Shown: positions 16,152 through 24,482 of the stretch, in pieces
Position numbering within the stretch: position 1 is the stretch's first letter
Layout of the letters: every line of letters begins with the position of its first letter
NCBI GenBank assembly: GCA_910588975.1
Contig: CAJUSE010000004.1
Location: 1-64,000, forward strand
Source: an uncultured Oscillospiraceae bacterium
Lineage (GTDB): Bacteria > Bacillota > Clostridia > Oscillospirales > Oscillospiraceae
Length of the DNA: 64,000 nt
Reading direction: 5' to 3'
The notes under the pieces: generated by a model
Seen by the model: the letters and a program-made list of their open reading frames with translations, nothing else
The model's database searches: none
What the model was told of the DNA's origin: nothing
Translations under genes and position numbers: made by a program

Positions 16152-16692
16152 CTGCTGGGAGCAGGAGGGGTACTGCCTCCGTCCGGCCCGGCTGGAGGAC
16201 GGAGAAAACTACTACAGCCAGTGTTTTGCCCCCCTGGACCCGGAGGTGGCCCGGCTCACCGGCTGTAAGCCGGAGTTTGCCCGGGGGGAGGTCCTCTCCG
16301 CCTTTGAGAAGTTTGTGGAAGACGCTGACCGCCGCTTTTTCCTCCTCCTGGACCCGGCGGGGACCATTGTGGGGGAGAGCGTTATCAACGAGATCGACTG
16401 GGAGTTGAGAAAGGCCAATTACCGGGTGGCCATCTTCTCTCCGGCTTGTCGTGGAAAGGGGCTGGGGACCTGGATGGCCCGGCGGGCCTGTGACGTTGCC
16501 TTTGAACAGCTGGGTCTGCACCGGCTGGAGCTGGAGGTGTTCTCATTCAATCCCAGGGCAGAGCGGGCCTATGAGAAGGCGGGATTCTGCCGGGAGGGAA
16601 TTCAACGGGAGGCCATTTGGGATGGAGAGAGGTATGCCGATATCATCCTGATGGCCATATTGGAAGATGAATGGAGGACGGCCCAATTTTGA
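16138..16692 (+). CDS. GNAT-family acetyltransferase (RimJ/RimL-like)
   Basis: 184 residues. Motif A IFSPACRGKGLGTWMARRA and the FNPRAERAYEKAGFCREG motif B are typical of RimJ/RimL-type acetyltransferases acting on protein N-termini or small amines. The ATG at 16138 follows CTGGAGG and lies within the PAP2 gene (14-base overlap), so translation is probably coupled. Its stop codon falls in the loop of the following terminator. Confidence 0.9.
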   Translation: MEWNNCWEQEGYCLRPARLEDGENYYSQCFAPLDPEVARLTGCKPEFARGEVLSAFEKFVEDADRRFFLLLDPAGTIVGESVINEIDWELRKANYRVAIFSPACRGKGLGTWMARRACDVAFEQLGLHRLELEVFSFNPRAERAYEKAGFCREGIQREAIWDGERYADIILMAILEDEWRTAQF

Positions 16693-16705
16693 GGGCCGCC
16701 CTTTT
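16676..16705 (+). terminator. Terminator overlapping the GNAT stop codon
   Basis: GGACGGCCC / GGGCCGCCC (one mismatch) followed by TTTT. Confidence 0.7.
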
Positions 16706-16748
16706 GTGTTCATATTTGGAATATGGAAAAGACAGAGAAGCCGTCTCC

Positions 16749-17261
16749 CTATGTGGGGAACAGGGGCGTGTAGGCAAGCGCTCCATTTACCCGGTGGGAG
16801 AGGAACAGGGTGCCGTAGCCCGTCCGGGCGGGGATGGGCCGCTGGAGGGGGCCGGTGGGGTCCACGTCGTGGAGCAGCTTGACCTTTCGGCCCAGGGTCA
16901 CGTGGGGGACAAAGAGCCGGTTCTCCACCTCAAAGCCCGCCCGGCGCAGAGAGCGGACCAGCCGCAGCTGGGCGGCGTAGAGGTCGGGCTCAAACTCGGG
17001 GCACAGGTGGTAGATGCCGTTGGGAAAGAGGGCGAGCCGGTCGAAGGTCAGCGCCATGGGGGAAATGTGGGTGTCCATGAGGGCGGCCTTGGCGGTCTCT
17101 GCCCGGTCCGGCTCCACCTCTCCTAAAAAGACCAGGGTGAGGTGAAAATTCTCCCGGGTGGTGAAATTTCCCTTTTCGGCCAGCTTTTTCAGCTCCCCCT
17201 GGGCCTGGGCGAACCGGTCCTTGGCCCCCTCCTCGAAGGGAAGCCCCAAAAACAGTCTCAC
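16749..17261 (-). CDS. thpR: RNA 2',3'-cyclic phosphodiesterase (2H family)
   Basis: 170 residues with the two HxTx motifs of the 2H phosphoesterases: FHLTLVFLG near residue 47 and VPHVTLGRK near residue 133. The enzyme opens 2',3'-cyclic phosphates or joins tRNA halves in vitro. The start is a GTG at 17261 overlapping the stop of the upstream GIY-YIG gene (GTGA), with GGAGAGGGGG upstream. Confidence 0.9.
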   Translation of the reverse strand: MRLFLGLPFEEGAKDRFAQAQGELKKLAEKGNFTTRENFHLTLVFLGEVEPDRAETAKAALMDTHISPMALTFDRLALFPNGIYHLCPEFEPDLYAAQLRLVRSLRRAGFEVENRLFVPHVTLGRKVKLLHDVDPTGPLQRPIPARTGYGTLFLSHRVNGALAYTPLFPT

Positions 17262-17512
17262 AGGGTGGCCCCCTCTCCGATGAGCGCCAGCTTCTCCTGC
17301 CGGGTCAGCCTCTTGACGGCGATCTCCCGCCGGAGGGCGGCGGACTTGTCCGTGCAGTCCTCCCGGTAGACCAGCTCCAGCGGCCCCCGGCCCCGGGTGT
17401 ACTTGGCCCCCTTGCCGCTGCGGTGGGCCTTTAGCCGCCGATCCATGTCGTCGGTGATGCCGGTGTAGAGGGTGCCGTCGCCGCAGCGAAGTATGTAGAG
17501 CTGCCAGGCCAT
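17258..17512 (-). CDS. GIY-YIG nuclease domain protein (YhbQ/UPF0213-like)
   Basis: 84 residues: LYILRCGDGTLYTGITDDMDRRLKAHRSGKGAKYTRGRGPLELVY carries the LYI...YTG form of the GIY-YIG motif and the catalytic Arg. Stand-alone bacterial members have proposed DNA-nuclease activity. ATG at 17512 chosen at the domain start, preceded by AGAAAGGCGG. Operon with thpR (4-base overlap). Confidence 0.9.
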   Translation of the reverse strand: MAWQLYILRCGDGTLYTGITDDMDRRLKAHRSGKGAKYTRGRGPLELVYREDCTDKSAALRREIAVKRLTRQEKLALIGEGATL

Positions 17513-17565
17513 GGCCTCGCCGCCTTTCTCTTGGAATATGTACCCCTCCTGAGGAGGGGCCAGTG

Positions 17566-17760
17566 TCAGTGGCAGTCGCAGCTTGTGCCGTGGTCGCCCA
17601 GCTTGAAGGAGGCGCACTCGGTACAGTCGCACTTGGCCACGTTGTTCTGGGTGCAGCCCACCTGGATGGCGTTGAGGGTGCACATGTCGGTCTTGCCGGT
17701 GTGATAGGCGCAGGAGCGGACGGAGCACTTGATGCTGGGGTTTCCATGATTGTCAGCCAT
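17566..17760 (-). CDS. DUF1540 small cysteine-rich protein
   Basis: 64 residues with cysteines in a CSVRSCAYHTGKTDMC ... CDCTECASF ... CDCH arrangement and a His, as in DUF1540 proteins thought to bind metal. Function unknown. GGGAGG precedes the ATG. It is 53 bases upstream of the GIY-YIG gene on the same strand, so probably co-transcribed. Confidence 0.85.
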   Translation of the reverse strand: MADNHGNPSIKCSVRSCAYHTGKTDMCTLNAIQVGCTQNNVAKCDCTECASFKLGDHGTSCDCH

Positions 17761-17919
17761 AGTAATTCCTCCCTTGTTTTGGGCCCATATCGGGGCAACT
17801 GCAGTATGCCCGGCGGGGTGGGAGACTATGCACTGGCCCTTATTATACCCCTTTTTGACCGGTGGGGCAAGTCAAGAACATCGGCCGGGCGCATAGAATG
17901 GGTGGGAGGTGAGCAATTT

Positions 17920-18132
17920 ATGAATTTGAAGAACAACCAAATCACGGTGGGGGAGCTTCTGGACTACGCCCCCTCCCGGGCCGTTTTCCAGAAGCGGTTT
18001 CCCACCGTTCTCCGCCACCCTATGGTGGGGGCGGCCCGGACGGTGACCCTGGAGCAGATCATCGCCTTTGCCGGCGCCTACATCCCCAAAAAGACCATTC
18101 AGGATACCCTGGAGGAGCTGAAGCGGGTCTAA
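17920..18132 (+). CDS. Small DUF1858-like protein
   Basis: 70 residues, all predicted helical. The pattern ITVGELLDYAPSRAVFQKRFPTVLRHP ... VTLEQIIAF resembles the DUF1858 fold but lacks the cysteine seen in many members. A GGGAGGTGAG site lies upstream of ATG 17920. Function unknown; similarity to DUF1858 is my inference. Confidence 0.65.
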   Translation: MNLKNNQITVGELLDYAPSRAVFQKRFPTVLRHPMVGAARTVTLEQIIAFAGAYIPKKTIQDTLEELKRV

Positions 18133-18139
18133 GGGGAAG

Positions 18140-18679
18140 CTACGAGTGGGCCCGGCGGGGGAGATGGCGGGTCCACCGCAGGGCCTCGGTGCCACCCTGG
18201 CGCAGCAGGGCCAGGGACAGGATGGCATCCCCCAGATAGAAGGCCAGGGTGGGCAGGGTGAGCTGGGGCGGGATGGCCCCGATGGCCTGGGAGAGCATAG
18301 GCTCCACCCAGTAGACCAGGGGCAGGGCCAGAGCGCCCCAGACAAGGCTGAACAGCAGGCACACCCGGCCCTTCAGGTTGAGGGGCAAAGCCCGGTAGTC
18401 CCAGAAAGGGGCGGCAAAACGCTCGTAAAAAAGGGCAAAGGCCCACTCTGCCACGGTGGCCACCCCGGCCCCTGCCAGGAACAGCAGGGCGGGGGAGGCC
18501 TTCACTGCCGGGGGCAGGGCCATGATGAGCAGGGCCCCCGCCCCATAGACCGGGCACACCGGCAGCAGCAGATGGCACTTGCGGTCCTGCTTGGGATTAC
18601 GAACGGCCCTGGCCAGGGCCACCTCCAGCAGAAAGCCGAAAAAGCTGTAAATGAGATAACGCCAGAAAAGCTCCTCCAT
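18140..18679 (-). CDS. Putative ABC-transporter type IV / CmpB-like membrane protein
   Basis: 179 residues, five membrane segments. The opening ELFWRYLIYSFFGFLLEV and the internal VCPVYGAGALLIM ... FWDYRALPLNLKGRVCLLFSLVWG match the family annotated as putative ABC transporter type IV (PF06541), function unproven. AAAGGAGGAGAGG precedes the ATG at 18679. Convergent with the DUF1858-like gene, 7 bp between stops. Confidence 0.8.
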   Translation of the reverse strand: MEELFWRYLIYSFFGFLLEVALARAVRNPKQDRKCHLLLPVCPVYGAGALLIMALPPAVKASPALLFLAGAGVATVAEWAFALFYERFAAPFWDYRALPLNLKGRVCLLFSLVWGALALPLVYWVEPMLSQAIGAIPPQLTLPTLAFYLGDAILSLALLRQGGTEALRWTRHLPRRAHS

Positions 18680-18824
18680 ATCCTCTCCTCCTTTGGAACC
18701 AGTGTGGACGGAAACGGGGAGGGGGATACGGGGGAGTTTCTGGCGGTTTTGTTTTCGGGATCCAGGGGCCTGTTCAGGCGGGGATATATTTTTCAAAAAT
18801 AATTCAAATTACCCAAAGACATTC

Positions 18825-18853
18825 TTGACAGCGATGATATACTACTATACAAA
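18825..18853 (+). promoter_or_regulatory. Promoter of the AI-2E-family transporter
   Basis: TTGACA (18825-18830) with TACAAA (17-bp spacing) or TATACA (15-bp spacing) as -10. Either places the transcript start near the upstream ATG at 18857, supporting the start at 18887. Confidence 0.5.
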
Positions 18854-18886
18854 GAGATGGCATTGACAAAAGAGGAGGGGCAGGAA

Positions 18887-20011
18887 ATGAATGTAAAGCG
18901 CAGCGATCCCTGGCTGCTCATTCTGTTTGGGGTGGGGCTGTTTGCCGCCTTTATGAACCTGTCTGCTGTGCTGGCCCTGCTGGGCCATGTGGCAGAGCTG
19001 GTGTTTCCCATCCTGCTGGGGCTGCTCATGGCCTTTGTGCTCAACGTGCCCATGCGGGGCTTTGAAAAGCGGCTGGACAAGCTGCTGCCCCGGGCCAAAA
19101 AGCTGATCCCCGGCCTGAGCCTGCTGCTGACTCTGGCGGCCATCCTGCTGGCCTTTATCCTGGCGGGCACGCTGCTGGTCCCCGCCCTTGTCTCCTCGGT
19201 CCAGAGTCTGATCCCCGTCATCCAGGCCAAGTGGCCGGAGTGGATGGAGCTGCTCAACTCCTACGAGGTGGACACCTCCCTCATCACCGAGTGGGCCGCA
19301 TCCTTCGATGTGACCAGCCTTTCCTACAATATGGGTGATCTGCTGGGGAGGGTGGTCAATGGGCTTCGGGGGGTGCTCTCGTTGATGACCAGCCTGATCT
19401 TTGGCCTGGTCATCGCCATCTATCTGCTGCTGAGTAAGGACAGACTGGGCCCCCAGGCCAAAAAGTTGGTCTACGCCTATCTGAAAGAGCCCGCCGCTGA
19501 CCGGCTGTGCTATGTGGCCCGGCTCAGCAGCGATGTCTACGCCAAATTCCTCTCAGGCCAGTGCGTAGAGGCTATTTTGCTGGGCTGCCTCATCTTTGCC
19601 GCCTTTACCATTTTCCGCCTGCCCTACGCCGCCCTCACCGGCTTCCTCACGGGGCTATTTGCATTTATCCCCTATGTGGGGGCCTTTTTGTCCCTGTTTC
19701 TGGGGGCGCTGCTCACCCTGTTGGTGGCGCCGGGAAAGCTGCTGCTGTGTGTCATCGTCTACTCTGCGGTCCAGTTTACCGAGAACCAGTTCATCTACCC
19801 CCATGTGGTGGGGGGCTCGGTGGGGCTGGCCCCGCTGTGGACCCTCATCGCCGCCCTCATCGGCGGCAAGCTCTTCGGCCTGCCGGGCATCATCTTCTTT
19901 ATCCCGCTGGCCGCCGTGGTCTACTCTCTGCTTCGGGAGGACGTGAACCGCCGGCTGGAGCAGAAGGCCCAGCGCAAAGCGGCGGAAAAGGAGCTCTGGG
20001 GCGAGGAATAA
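18887..20011 (+). CDS. AI-2E family transporter (UPF0118)
   Basis: 374 residues, about eight membrane segments, with the diagnostic C-terminal region FTENQFIYPHVVGGSVGLAPLWTLIAALIGGKLFG. Family members include TqsA and Na+/H+ antiporters, so the substrate cannot be named. Start at 18887 has AGGAGGGG upstream; the ATG at 18857 sits too near the promoter. Confidence 0.9.
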   Translation: MNVKRSDPWLLILFGVGLFAAFMNLSAVLALLGHVAELVFPILLGLLMAFVLNVPMRGFEKRLDKLLPRAKKLIPGLSLLLTLAAILLAFILAGTLLVPALVSSVQSLIPVIQAKWPEWMELLNSYEVDTSLITEWAASFDVTSLSYNMGDLLGRVVNGLRGVLSLMTSLIFGLVIAIYLLLSKDRLGPQAKKLVYAYLKEPAADRLCYVARLSSDVYAKFLSGQCVEAILLGCLIFAAFTIFRLPYAALTGFLTGLFAFIPYVGAFLSLFLGALLTLLVAPGKLLLCVIVYSAVQFTENQFIYPHVVGGSVGLAPLWTLIAALIGGKLFGLPGIIFFIPLAAVVYSLLREDVNRRLEQKAQRKAAEKELWGEE

Positions 20012-20053
20012 CAGAAATTGAGAAAATAAACCAGAGTTCTGGAGGCGTATGCA

Positions 20054-20503
20054 ATGGAGCGCAGGGAAACAGTGGAATTGACCGTGTTGTGTCTTCTGCA
20101 TCAAAATGGAGAGTACCTGCTGCAGGACAGAGTGAAGAAGGACTGGAGGGGCTTTGCCTTGCCCGGCGGGCACATCGAACCTGGAGAGTCCATTGTGGAT
20201 GCCGTCGTTCGGGAGATGAAGGAGGAAACAGGGCTGACGATCACAGATCCAAGGCTGTGTGGGGTAAAACAATTCCCGATGGACGGAGGACGGTATCTGG
20301 TCTTTCTTTTTGAGGCGACCCAGTATGAGGGAGAGCTTTGTTCCTCTGAGGAGGGGAAAATGGCTTGGGTCAAAAGGGAAGAACTGGATCAAGTGAACTT
20401 AGTGGATGATTTTTACGATCTGCTCGATGTGATACTCCAGGAAAATTTGAGCGAATTTCAGTACGTGATCGAACATGGGACGTGGAATGTTATCAAGAAA
20501 TAA
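20054..20503 (+). CDS. NUDIX hydrolase (MutT-like)
   Basis: 149 residues with an intact Nudix box GHIEPGESIVDAVVREMKEETGL (about residues 37-59). The FALPGG and YLVFLFEA segments are those of MutT/YjhB-type 8-oxo-dGTP diphosphatase-like clostridial proteins. Substrate unassigned. TGGAGG precedes the ATG. Lower GC than the neighbours. 42 bp after the AI-2E gene, so possibly in its operon. Confidence 0.9.
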   Translation: MERRETVELTVLCLLHQNGEYLLQDRVKKDWRGFALPGGHIEPGESIVDAVVREMKEETGLTITDPRLCGVKQFPMDGGRYLVFLFEATQYEGELCSSEEGKMAWVKREELDQVNLVDDFYDLLDVILQENLSEFQYVIEHGTWNVIKK

Positions 20504-20536
20504 CGTTGAACCGCTCAAAATAAAACAACAAAAAGT

Positions 20537-20567
20537 ACCGGGTGGAGCATTTGCTCCACCCGGTTTT
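20537..20567. terminator. Bidirectional terminator between NUDIX and cyclodeaminase genes
   Basis: 12-bp stem (20537-20548 / 20553-20564) with A-rich left flank and TTTTT right flank; genes converge on it. Confidence 0.9.
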
Positions 20568-20581
20568 TGTCTGAAGGAAAT

Positions 20582-21526
20582 TCAGCGTGCCTGGGCTTCT
20601 TCATAGAGGGCGATGGCGCAGGCCACGTCCTCCACCGCCATGCCAAGGGCCTCGAAGAGGGTGATCTCCGCCTCCCCGGTCCGGCCGGGGAGGGTGCCCA
20701 GAAGCACGTCACCCAGAGTGCCGGCCAGATGCTCCCGGCCGTAAAGTCCCTCCTGCATGGGGATGAGGAAGTCTCCGCTCTCATGGAGGACCGAGTCGAT
20801 GTTGTCCCCGAAAAAGCGACAGTTTTGGGCCAGGGCCGAGTCGATCTCCCGGGCGTGAGGGGCACAGGCCCCCACGGCGTTGACATGGCAGCCCGGCTTG
20901 AGCCACTCATGGCGCAGAATGGGCTGGGTGGCGGGGGTGAGGGTACAGACGATGTCGGCATTGGCCACTGCCTGCTCCACAGTGCCGCAGACCTGGGCCT
21001 TTAGGCCAAGACCGTGGGCCAGCTCGGCCAAATGACGGGCATTGTCGGTGTTCACGTCCCAGCAGGTCACCTGCTTCAGGGGAAAGACCTGGGCGATGGA
21101 CTTCAAGTGGGACTCCCCCTGGGCCCCGCAGCCCAGCAGGGCCAGCACCTCCGAGCCGGGCCGGGCCAAGGCCCGGGAGGCCAGGGCGCTGACCGCCCCG
21201 GTGCGGATCTGGGTGACGCTCATGGCGTCCACGCTGCACAGCACCTCGCCGTGCCCGGCGCCAAACAGGAGGATCTGCCCCTGGTGGGAGGGGTAGCCGG
21301 TGCCGGCGTTGGTGTGGTAGACGCTGATGATCTTGGCCCCAAAGTAGCCCTTTTCAAAATAGGCGGGCATAAGGCCCAGAATATTGGTGTTGGGCATATT
21401 GATGGCGGTGCGGAGGTACTGGGTGCAGCCCCCGGTCCGCTCCCGACGGAGGGTGTCCTCCATGACGGCCAGACAGGTTTCCGGCGTCAGGTGGGCCTCT
21501 ACATAGGCCCGGTCAAAAACCAGCAT
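20582..21526 (-). CDS. Ornithine cyclodeaminase / mu-crystallin family protein
   Basis: 314 residues with the family's Rossmann segment (LALLGCGAQGESHLKSIAQV near residue 128), substrate-side GAKIISVY and QILLFGAGHGEVLC, and ADIVCTLTPATQPIL. Members are NAD(P)-dependent ornithine cyclodeaminases, alanine dehydrogenases or imine reductases; the exact reaction cannot be read. Only 14 bp follow the upstream aminotransferase gene, so the two likely act on one substrate. Confidence 0.88.
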   Translation of the reverse strand: MLVFDRAYVEAHLTPETCLAVMEDTLRRERTGGCTQYLRTAINMPNTNILGLMPAYFEKGYFGAKIISVYHTNAGTGYPSHQGQILLFGAGHGEVLCSVDAMSVTQIRTGAVSALASRALARPGSEVLALLGCGAQGESHLKSIAQVFPLKQVTCWDVNTDNARHLAELAHGLGLKAQVCGTVEQAVANADIVCTLTPATQPILRHEWLKPGCHVNAVGACAPHAREIDSALAQNCRFFGDNIDSVLHESGDFLIPMQEGLYGREHLAGTLGDVLLGTLPGRTGEAEITLFEALGMAVEDVACAIALYEEAQAR

Positions 21527-21540
21527 GGGCGGCCCCCTCC

Positions 21541-22713
21541 TTATTCCTGTTCCTTCCAGGAGCGGGCCACCTGGAAGAGCTTGTCCATGTCCCCCTCGGT
21601 GGTGAAGGGGCCGATGGCAATGCGGACGTAGCCGTCCACCCCTTTGCTGATAAAGACCCCATGCTCCAGGAAATAGTCCACCATCTCGGCGTTGCGCTCC
21701 GCCTTCACGGCCATGGAGTGGCAGCGGTGCTTGGGGTCGAAGGGGGTGAGGATGTCATAGCCCAGCAGGGTGAGCTCCTTGTAGACCCGCTCAAAGCAGT
21801 CCGAGATGTGTGCGCCGATCTCCTCCAGCCCAATTTCCAGCAGCTTGCCGATGCCCGCACGCAGGCCGTAAATGGCCTGGAAGGGGATGGTGCCGCTCTC
21901 AAACTTCCGGGCGTCGATGGCGTCGGTCCCCTTGATCTCCCAGGTGTCCCGGTTGATGGACAAGGCGGGGCTGTCCCCGGCGGTGACGGGGCGTAGCTTG
22001 GCGAGAAGGGGGTCGCTGACATAGAGGAAGCCCACGCCCTCTACCCCCAGCAGGCCCTTGTAGCAGGAGCTGGCCACAGCGTCCACCCCCATGCTCTGCA
22101 CGTCAAAGGACTGGAAGCCCAGGCCCTGGATGGCATCGGTGATGACACAGGCCCCCCGCTTGTGGCACTGCTCCACCAGATAGGGCAGGTCGATCTTGTA
22201 GCCGCTGCGGGACTGGACATAGCTGACCACCACGATGCGGGTGTGCTCGTCCACCTGCTCCAGCAGCTCCTCGGCGGAAAGAGTCATGCCGTTGGAGGGG
22301 ACCACCCGGACCTCCACCCCCTTGTTTTTCAGGTAGAGACAGGGCATGAGGACAGAGACGTGCTCCAGATCGCCCACCACGATGTTCTCCCCGGGAGCGA
22401 AGGGGTAGCCCTGAAGCACGTCGCTAATGGCCTGGCAGGTGTTGGGGGTGAAGGCCAGGTTGTGGATGTCCCCGGCGTGGAGGAACAGCCGCAGCTGCTC
22501 CCGGGCATCGGCGATGACACCGATGGTCTCTCCCTTGCCCGCCCCGCCGGCCTTCACCAGCCCGGGCCGGATGTCGGCCTTGTGGTCCATATAGGTATTC
22601 AGAGCCTGGCGGACAAAGTCATTGCCGCAGTTTTCGTAGGCGATGTCGAAGAAGGCCAGCTTTTCGGCCACGGGGAACTGGCTGTGAAGCTCCTTGACCC
22701 ACTGCTTGTCCAT
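21541..22713 (-). CDS. Class V aminotransferase (cysteine-desulfurase-like PLP enzyme)
   Basis: 390 residues. Class V hallmarks: TPNTCQAISDVL, the cofactor Asp/Gln segment ITDAIQGLGFQSFDVQ, and PLP lysine in ASSCYKGLLGVEGVGFLYV. No obvious cysteine-desulfurase active-site Cys loop is seen, so an aminotransferase, lyase or epimerase is more likely. The start at 22713 follows GGAGGAGA; an in-frame ATG at 22731 is rejected. First gene of a two-gene operon with a promoter TTGCAA-17-TAATAT. Confidence 0.88.
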   Translation of the reverse strand: MDKQWVKELHSQFPVAEKLAFFDIAYENCGNDFVRQALNTYMDHKADIRPGLVKAGGAGKGETIGVIADAREQLRLFLHAGDIHNLAFTPNTCQAISDVLQGYPFAPGENIVVGDLEHVSVLMPCLYLKNKGVEVRVVPSNGMTLSAEELLEQVDEHTRIVVVSYVQSRSGYKIDLPYLVEQCHKRGACVITDAIQGLGFQSFDVQSMGVDAVASSCYKGLLGVEGVGFLYVSDPLLAKLRPVTAGDSPALSINRDTWEIKGTDAIDARKFESGTIPFQAIYGLRAGIGKLLEIGLEEIGAHISDCFERVYKELTLLGYDILTPFDPKHRCHSMAVKAERNAEMVDYFLEHGVFISKGVDGYVRIAIGPFTTEGDMDKLFQVARSWKEQE

Positions 22714-22748
22714 GTGATCTCCTCCAGTCAATAAATTTTGGTACTGTC

Positions 22749-22777
22749 ATATTAAACCTTTCAGGGACAGATTGCAA
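22749..22777 (-). promoter_or_regulatory. Promoter of the aminotransferase operon
   Basis: On the minus strand TTGCAA (22777-22772), 17 bp, TAATAT (22754-22749). Confidence 0.55.
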
Positions 22778-22850
22778 CGGCTATTTATTGGGGGTGGGTT
22801 CGGTGCCGCAGTTTGCGAAAGGGAAAAAGGGGGCTTTTTTGCAAAGTGAC

Positions 22851-22879
22851 TTGATTTTTAGACCTGATGCCTCTATAAT
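22851..22879 (+). promoter_or_regulatory. Promoter of the tatBAC operon
   Basis: TTGATT (22851-22856), 17 bp, consensus TATAAT (22874-22879). Confidence 0.7.
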
Positions 22880-22966
22880 GGTCTTTGTGAATTTTGAGGC
22901 CCTCTTTGTGCTGCCGGCCCGGTGGGCTGACAGAGCACAGGGAGACAGAGAGGAGCGTGAGAACCC

Positions 22967-23371
22967 GTGAGGATCGGCGCAACAGAACTTTTGGTGGTGT
23001 TTGTGGTGGCCCTTCTGGTCATCGGGCCGGATAAGCTGCCCGCTTTTGCCAAGAAGCTGGGAGAGGCCATGGGTCAGTTCAAGCGCTATTCGGACAAGGT
23101 GGCCAAGGAGATCCAGGAAACCGTGGTAGAGCCCATGGAGGAGGTCGCCGAACCTATCCGCAAGGCCGTAGAACCCATCGAGGAGATGGACAAGACCATC
23201 CGCAGCAGCGTGCGGGAGGTGGAGAAGTCCTTCTCGGATATTGGAAAGCCCGCAAAAAAGACCGCCTCTCCGGCCCGGGAGACTGCCGAGGCTTCGGAGG
23301 GCGAAGAAAAACCAGAAGTCACAGACAGCGAAAGCGCTGTGAAAAAGGAAGAGGAGGAGCAACAACAATGA
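22967..23371 (+). CDS. tatB: Twin-arginine translocase TatA/TatB-family protein, first copy
   Basis: 134 residues: one membrane helix (ATELLVVFVVALLVIGPDKLP), an amphipathic helix (AFAKKLGEAMGQF), then a long charged helix. The length and VIGPDKLP suggest TatB-like. Starts with GTG at 22967 after AGAGAGGAG. Stop overlaps the next ATG (ATGA). A close paralogue lies at 25516. Confidence 0.9.
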   Translation: MRIGATELLVVFVVALLVIGPDKLPAFAKKLGEAMGQFKRYSDKVAKEIQETVVEPMEEVAEPIRKAVEPIEEMDKTIRSSVREVEKSFSDIGKPAKKTASPARETAEASEGEEKPEVTDSESAVKKEEEEQQQ

Positions 23372-23553
23372 GATTGGGTACACTTGAAATTCTGGCTATT
23401 CTGGGCATCGTCCTGCTGGTGTTCGGTCCCACCCAGCTGCCCAAGCTGACCAAGATGTTCGGCAAGAGCGTCAAGAGCTTTAAGGAGGGCGTGGAGGAGG
23501 ACAAGTCCACCGCCGACAAGGGGACTGAGGATGGCGACAAAAAGGAAGACTGA
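23368..23553 (+). CDS. tatA: Twin-arginine translocase TatA, first copy
   Basis: 61 residues with the TatA pattern: LGTLEILAILGIVLLVFGPTQLPKL, an amphipathic FGKSVKSFKEG helix and an acidic tail. It overlaps tatB by 4 bases and tatC by 23. TatA oligomers form the transport path for folded proteins. A near-identical paralogue is at 25965. Confidence 0.92.
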   Translation: MRLGTLEILAILGIVLLVFGPTQLPKLTKMFGKSVKSFKEGVEEDKSTADKGTEDGDKKED

Positions 23554-24373
23554 GGCGACTGCCCAGGAAAAGCGGATGAAGCTGACAGGCCACCTGAAGG
23601 AGCTGCGCTCCCGGCTGGTGGTCTGCCTGCTGGTGCTTTTCGTGACCATTATCGTGGGCATCGGCCTGGCTCCCAAGCTGGTGGAGCACCTGCTGAACAT
23701 GGGCAAGGTCTACGGCTATCAGTATGTCTATCTGTCCCCCCAGGAGCTGCTGATGCAATACATGTCGGCGGCACTGGTTTTTGGCATCGTGGCCACCATG
23801 CCCCTGATTCTCTATCAGGTCTGGGCCTTTGCCAAGCCGGGGCTGACCAAGCGGGAGAACCGGGTGTTTTTGTGTGCCCTCATCTTTGGGACCATCTGCT
23901 TCTGCGTGGGTGTCTACTTCGCCTATCAGGTCATGCTGCCCACCATGCTGCTGTTTCTCAGCACGCTGGAAAACAGCGCTGAGGTGGCCGCCGCCATCTC
24001 GGTACAGAATTACATCTCCTTCCTGTTGACCATCTTCATCATCTTCGGCAGCGTGTTTGAGCTGCCCGTGCTGTCGGTGGTGCTGGATGCCGTGGGTATC
24101 CTGAAGGTGAAATGGATGAAGCAGGCCCGACGGTATGTCATTGTGGTCAGTTTCATCGTATCCGCCTTCATCACCCCTCCTGATGTGGTCAGCCAGGTCA
24201 TGGTGGCCATCCCTGTTATGGGACTGTATGAGCTGAGCATCATCCTGTGCTCCATCGTGGAAAAGCTGCGGCGGAAAAAGCCCGAGGAGGATGACGAGGA
24301 GAGGGAGGCTTCCGAAAAGGGAGAAGCGTCCCCCGAGAAGGAAGAAGCGTCCCCTGAAAAGAACGAGGAGTAA
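23531..24373 (+). CDS. tatC: Twin-arginine translocase subunit TatC
   Basis: 280 residues with six membrane segments. The N-terminal GHLKELRSRL, the FAKPGLTKRE cytoplasmic loop motif and the FELPVLSVVLDAVGIL segment are TatC hallmarks; it recognises the twin-arginine signal. Unusual acidic C-terminal tail with two EKGEASPEK-like repeats after residue 250. Only one tatC is present for two tatBA pairs. Confidence 0.95.
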   Translation: MATKRKTEATAQEKRMKLTGHLKELRSRLVVCLLVLFVTIIVGIGLAPKLVEHLLNMGKVYGYQYVYLSPQELLMQYMSAALVFGIVATMPLILYQVWAFAKPGLTKRENRVFLCALIFGTICFCVGVYFAYQVMLPTMLLFLSTLENSAEVAAAISVQNYISFLLTIFIIFGSVFELPVLSVVLDAVGILKVKWMKQARRYVIVVSFIVSAFITPPDVVSQVMVAIPVMGLYELSIILCSIVEKLRRKKPEEDDEEREASEKGEASPEKEEASPEKNEE

Positions 24374-24377
24374 GTCC

Positions 24378-24409
24378 GCCGCCCCGCTGGTACCAGCGGG
24401 GCGGCTTTT
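24378..24409 (+). terminator. Terminator of the tatBAC operon
   Basis: 12-bp GC stem (24378-24389 / 24394-24405) then TTTT. Confidence 0.85.
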
Positions 24410-24482
24410 CGTGCGTTTGGGTCCTTTTCATCCGGCGGGCGGTGTGGTAGAATGGGGGAAAAAACAGAAGGGGGGAGCGGGC

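Noticed and set aside
17563..17919. N-terminal extension of the small protein ending at 18132
   Set aside because: The extension overlaps the DUF1540 gene and its promoter; a good ribosome site precedes ATG 17920.
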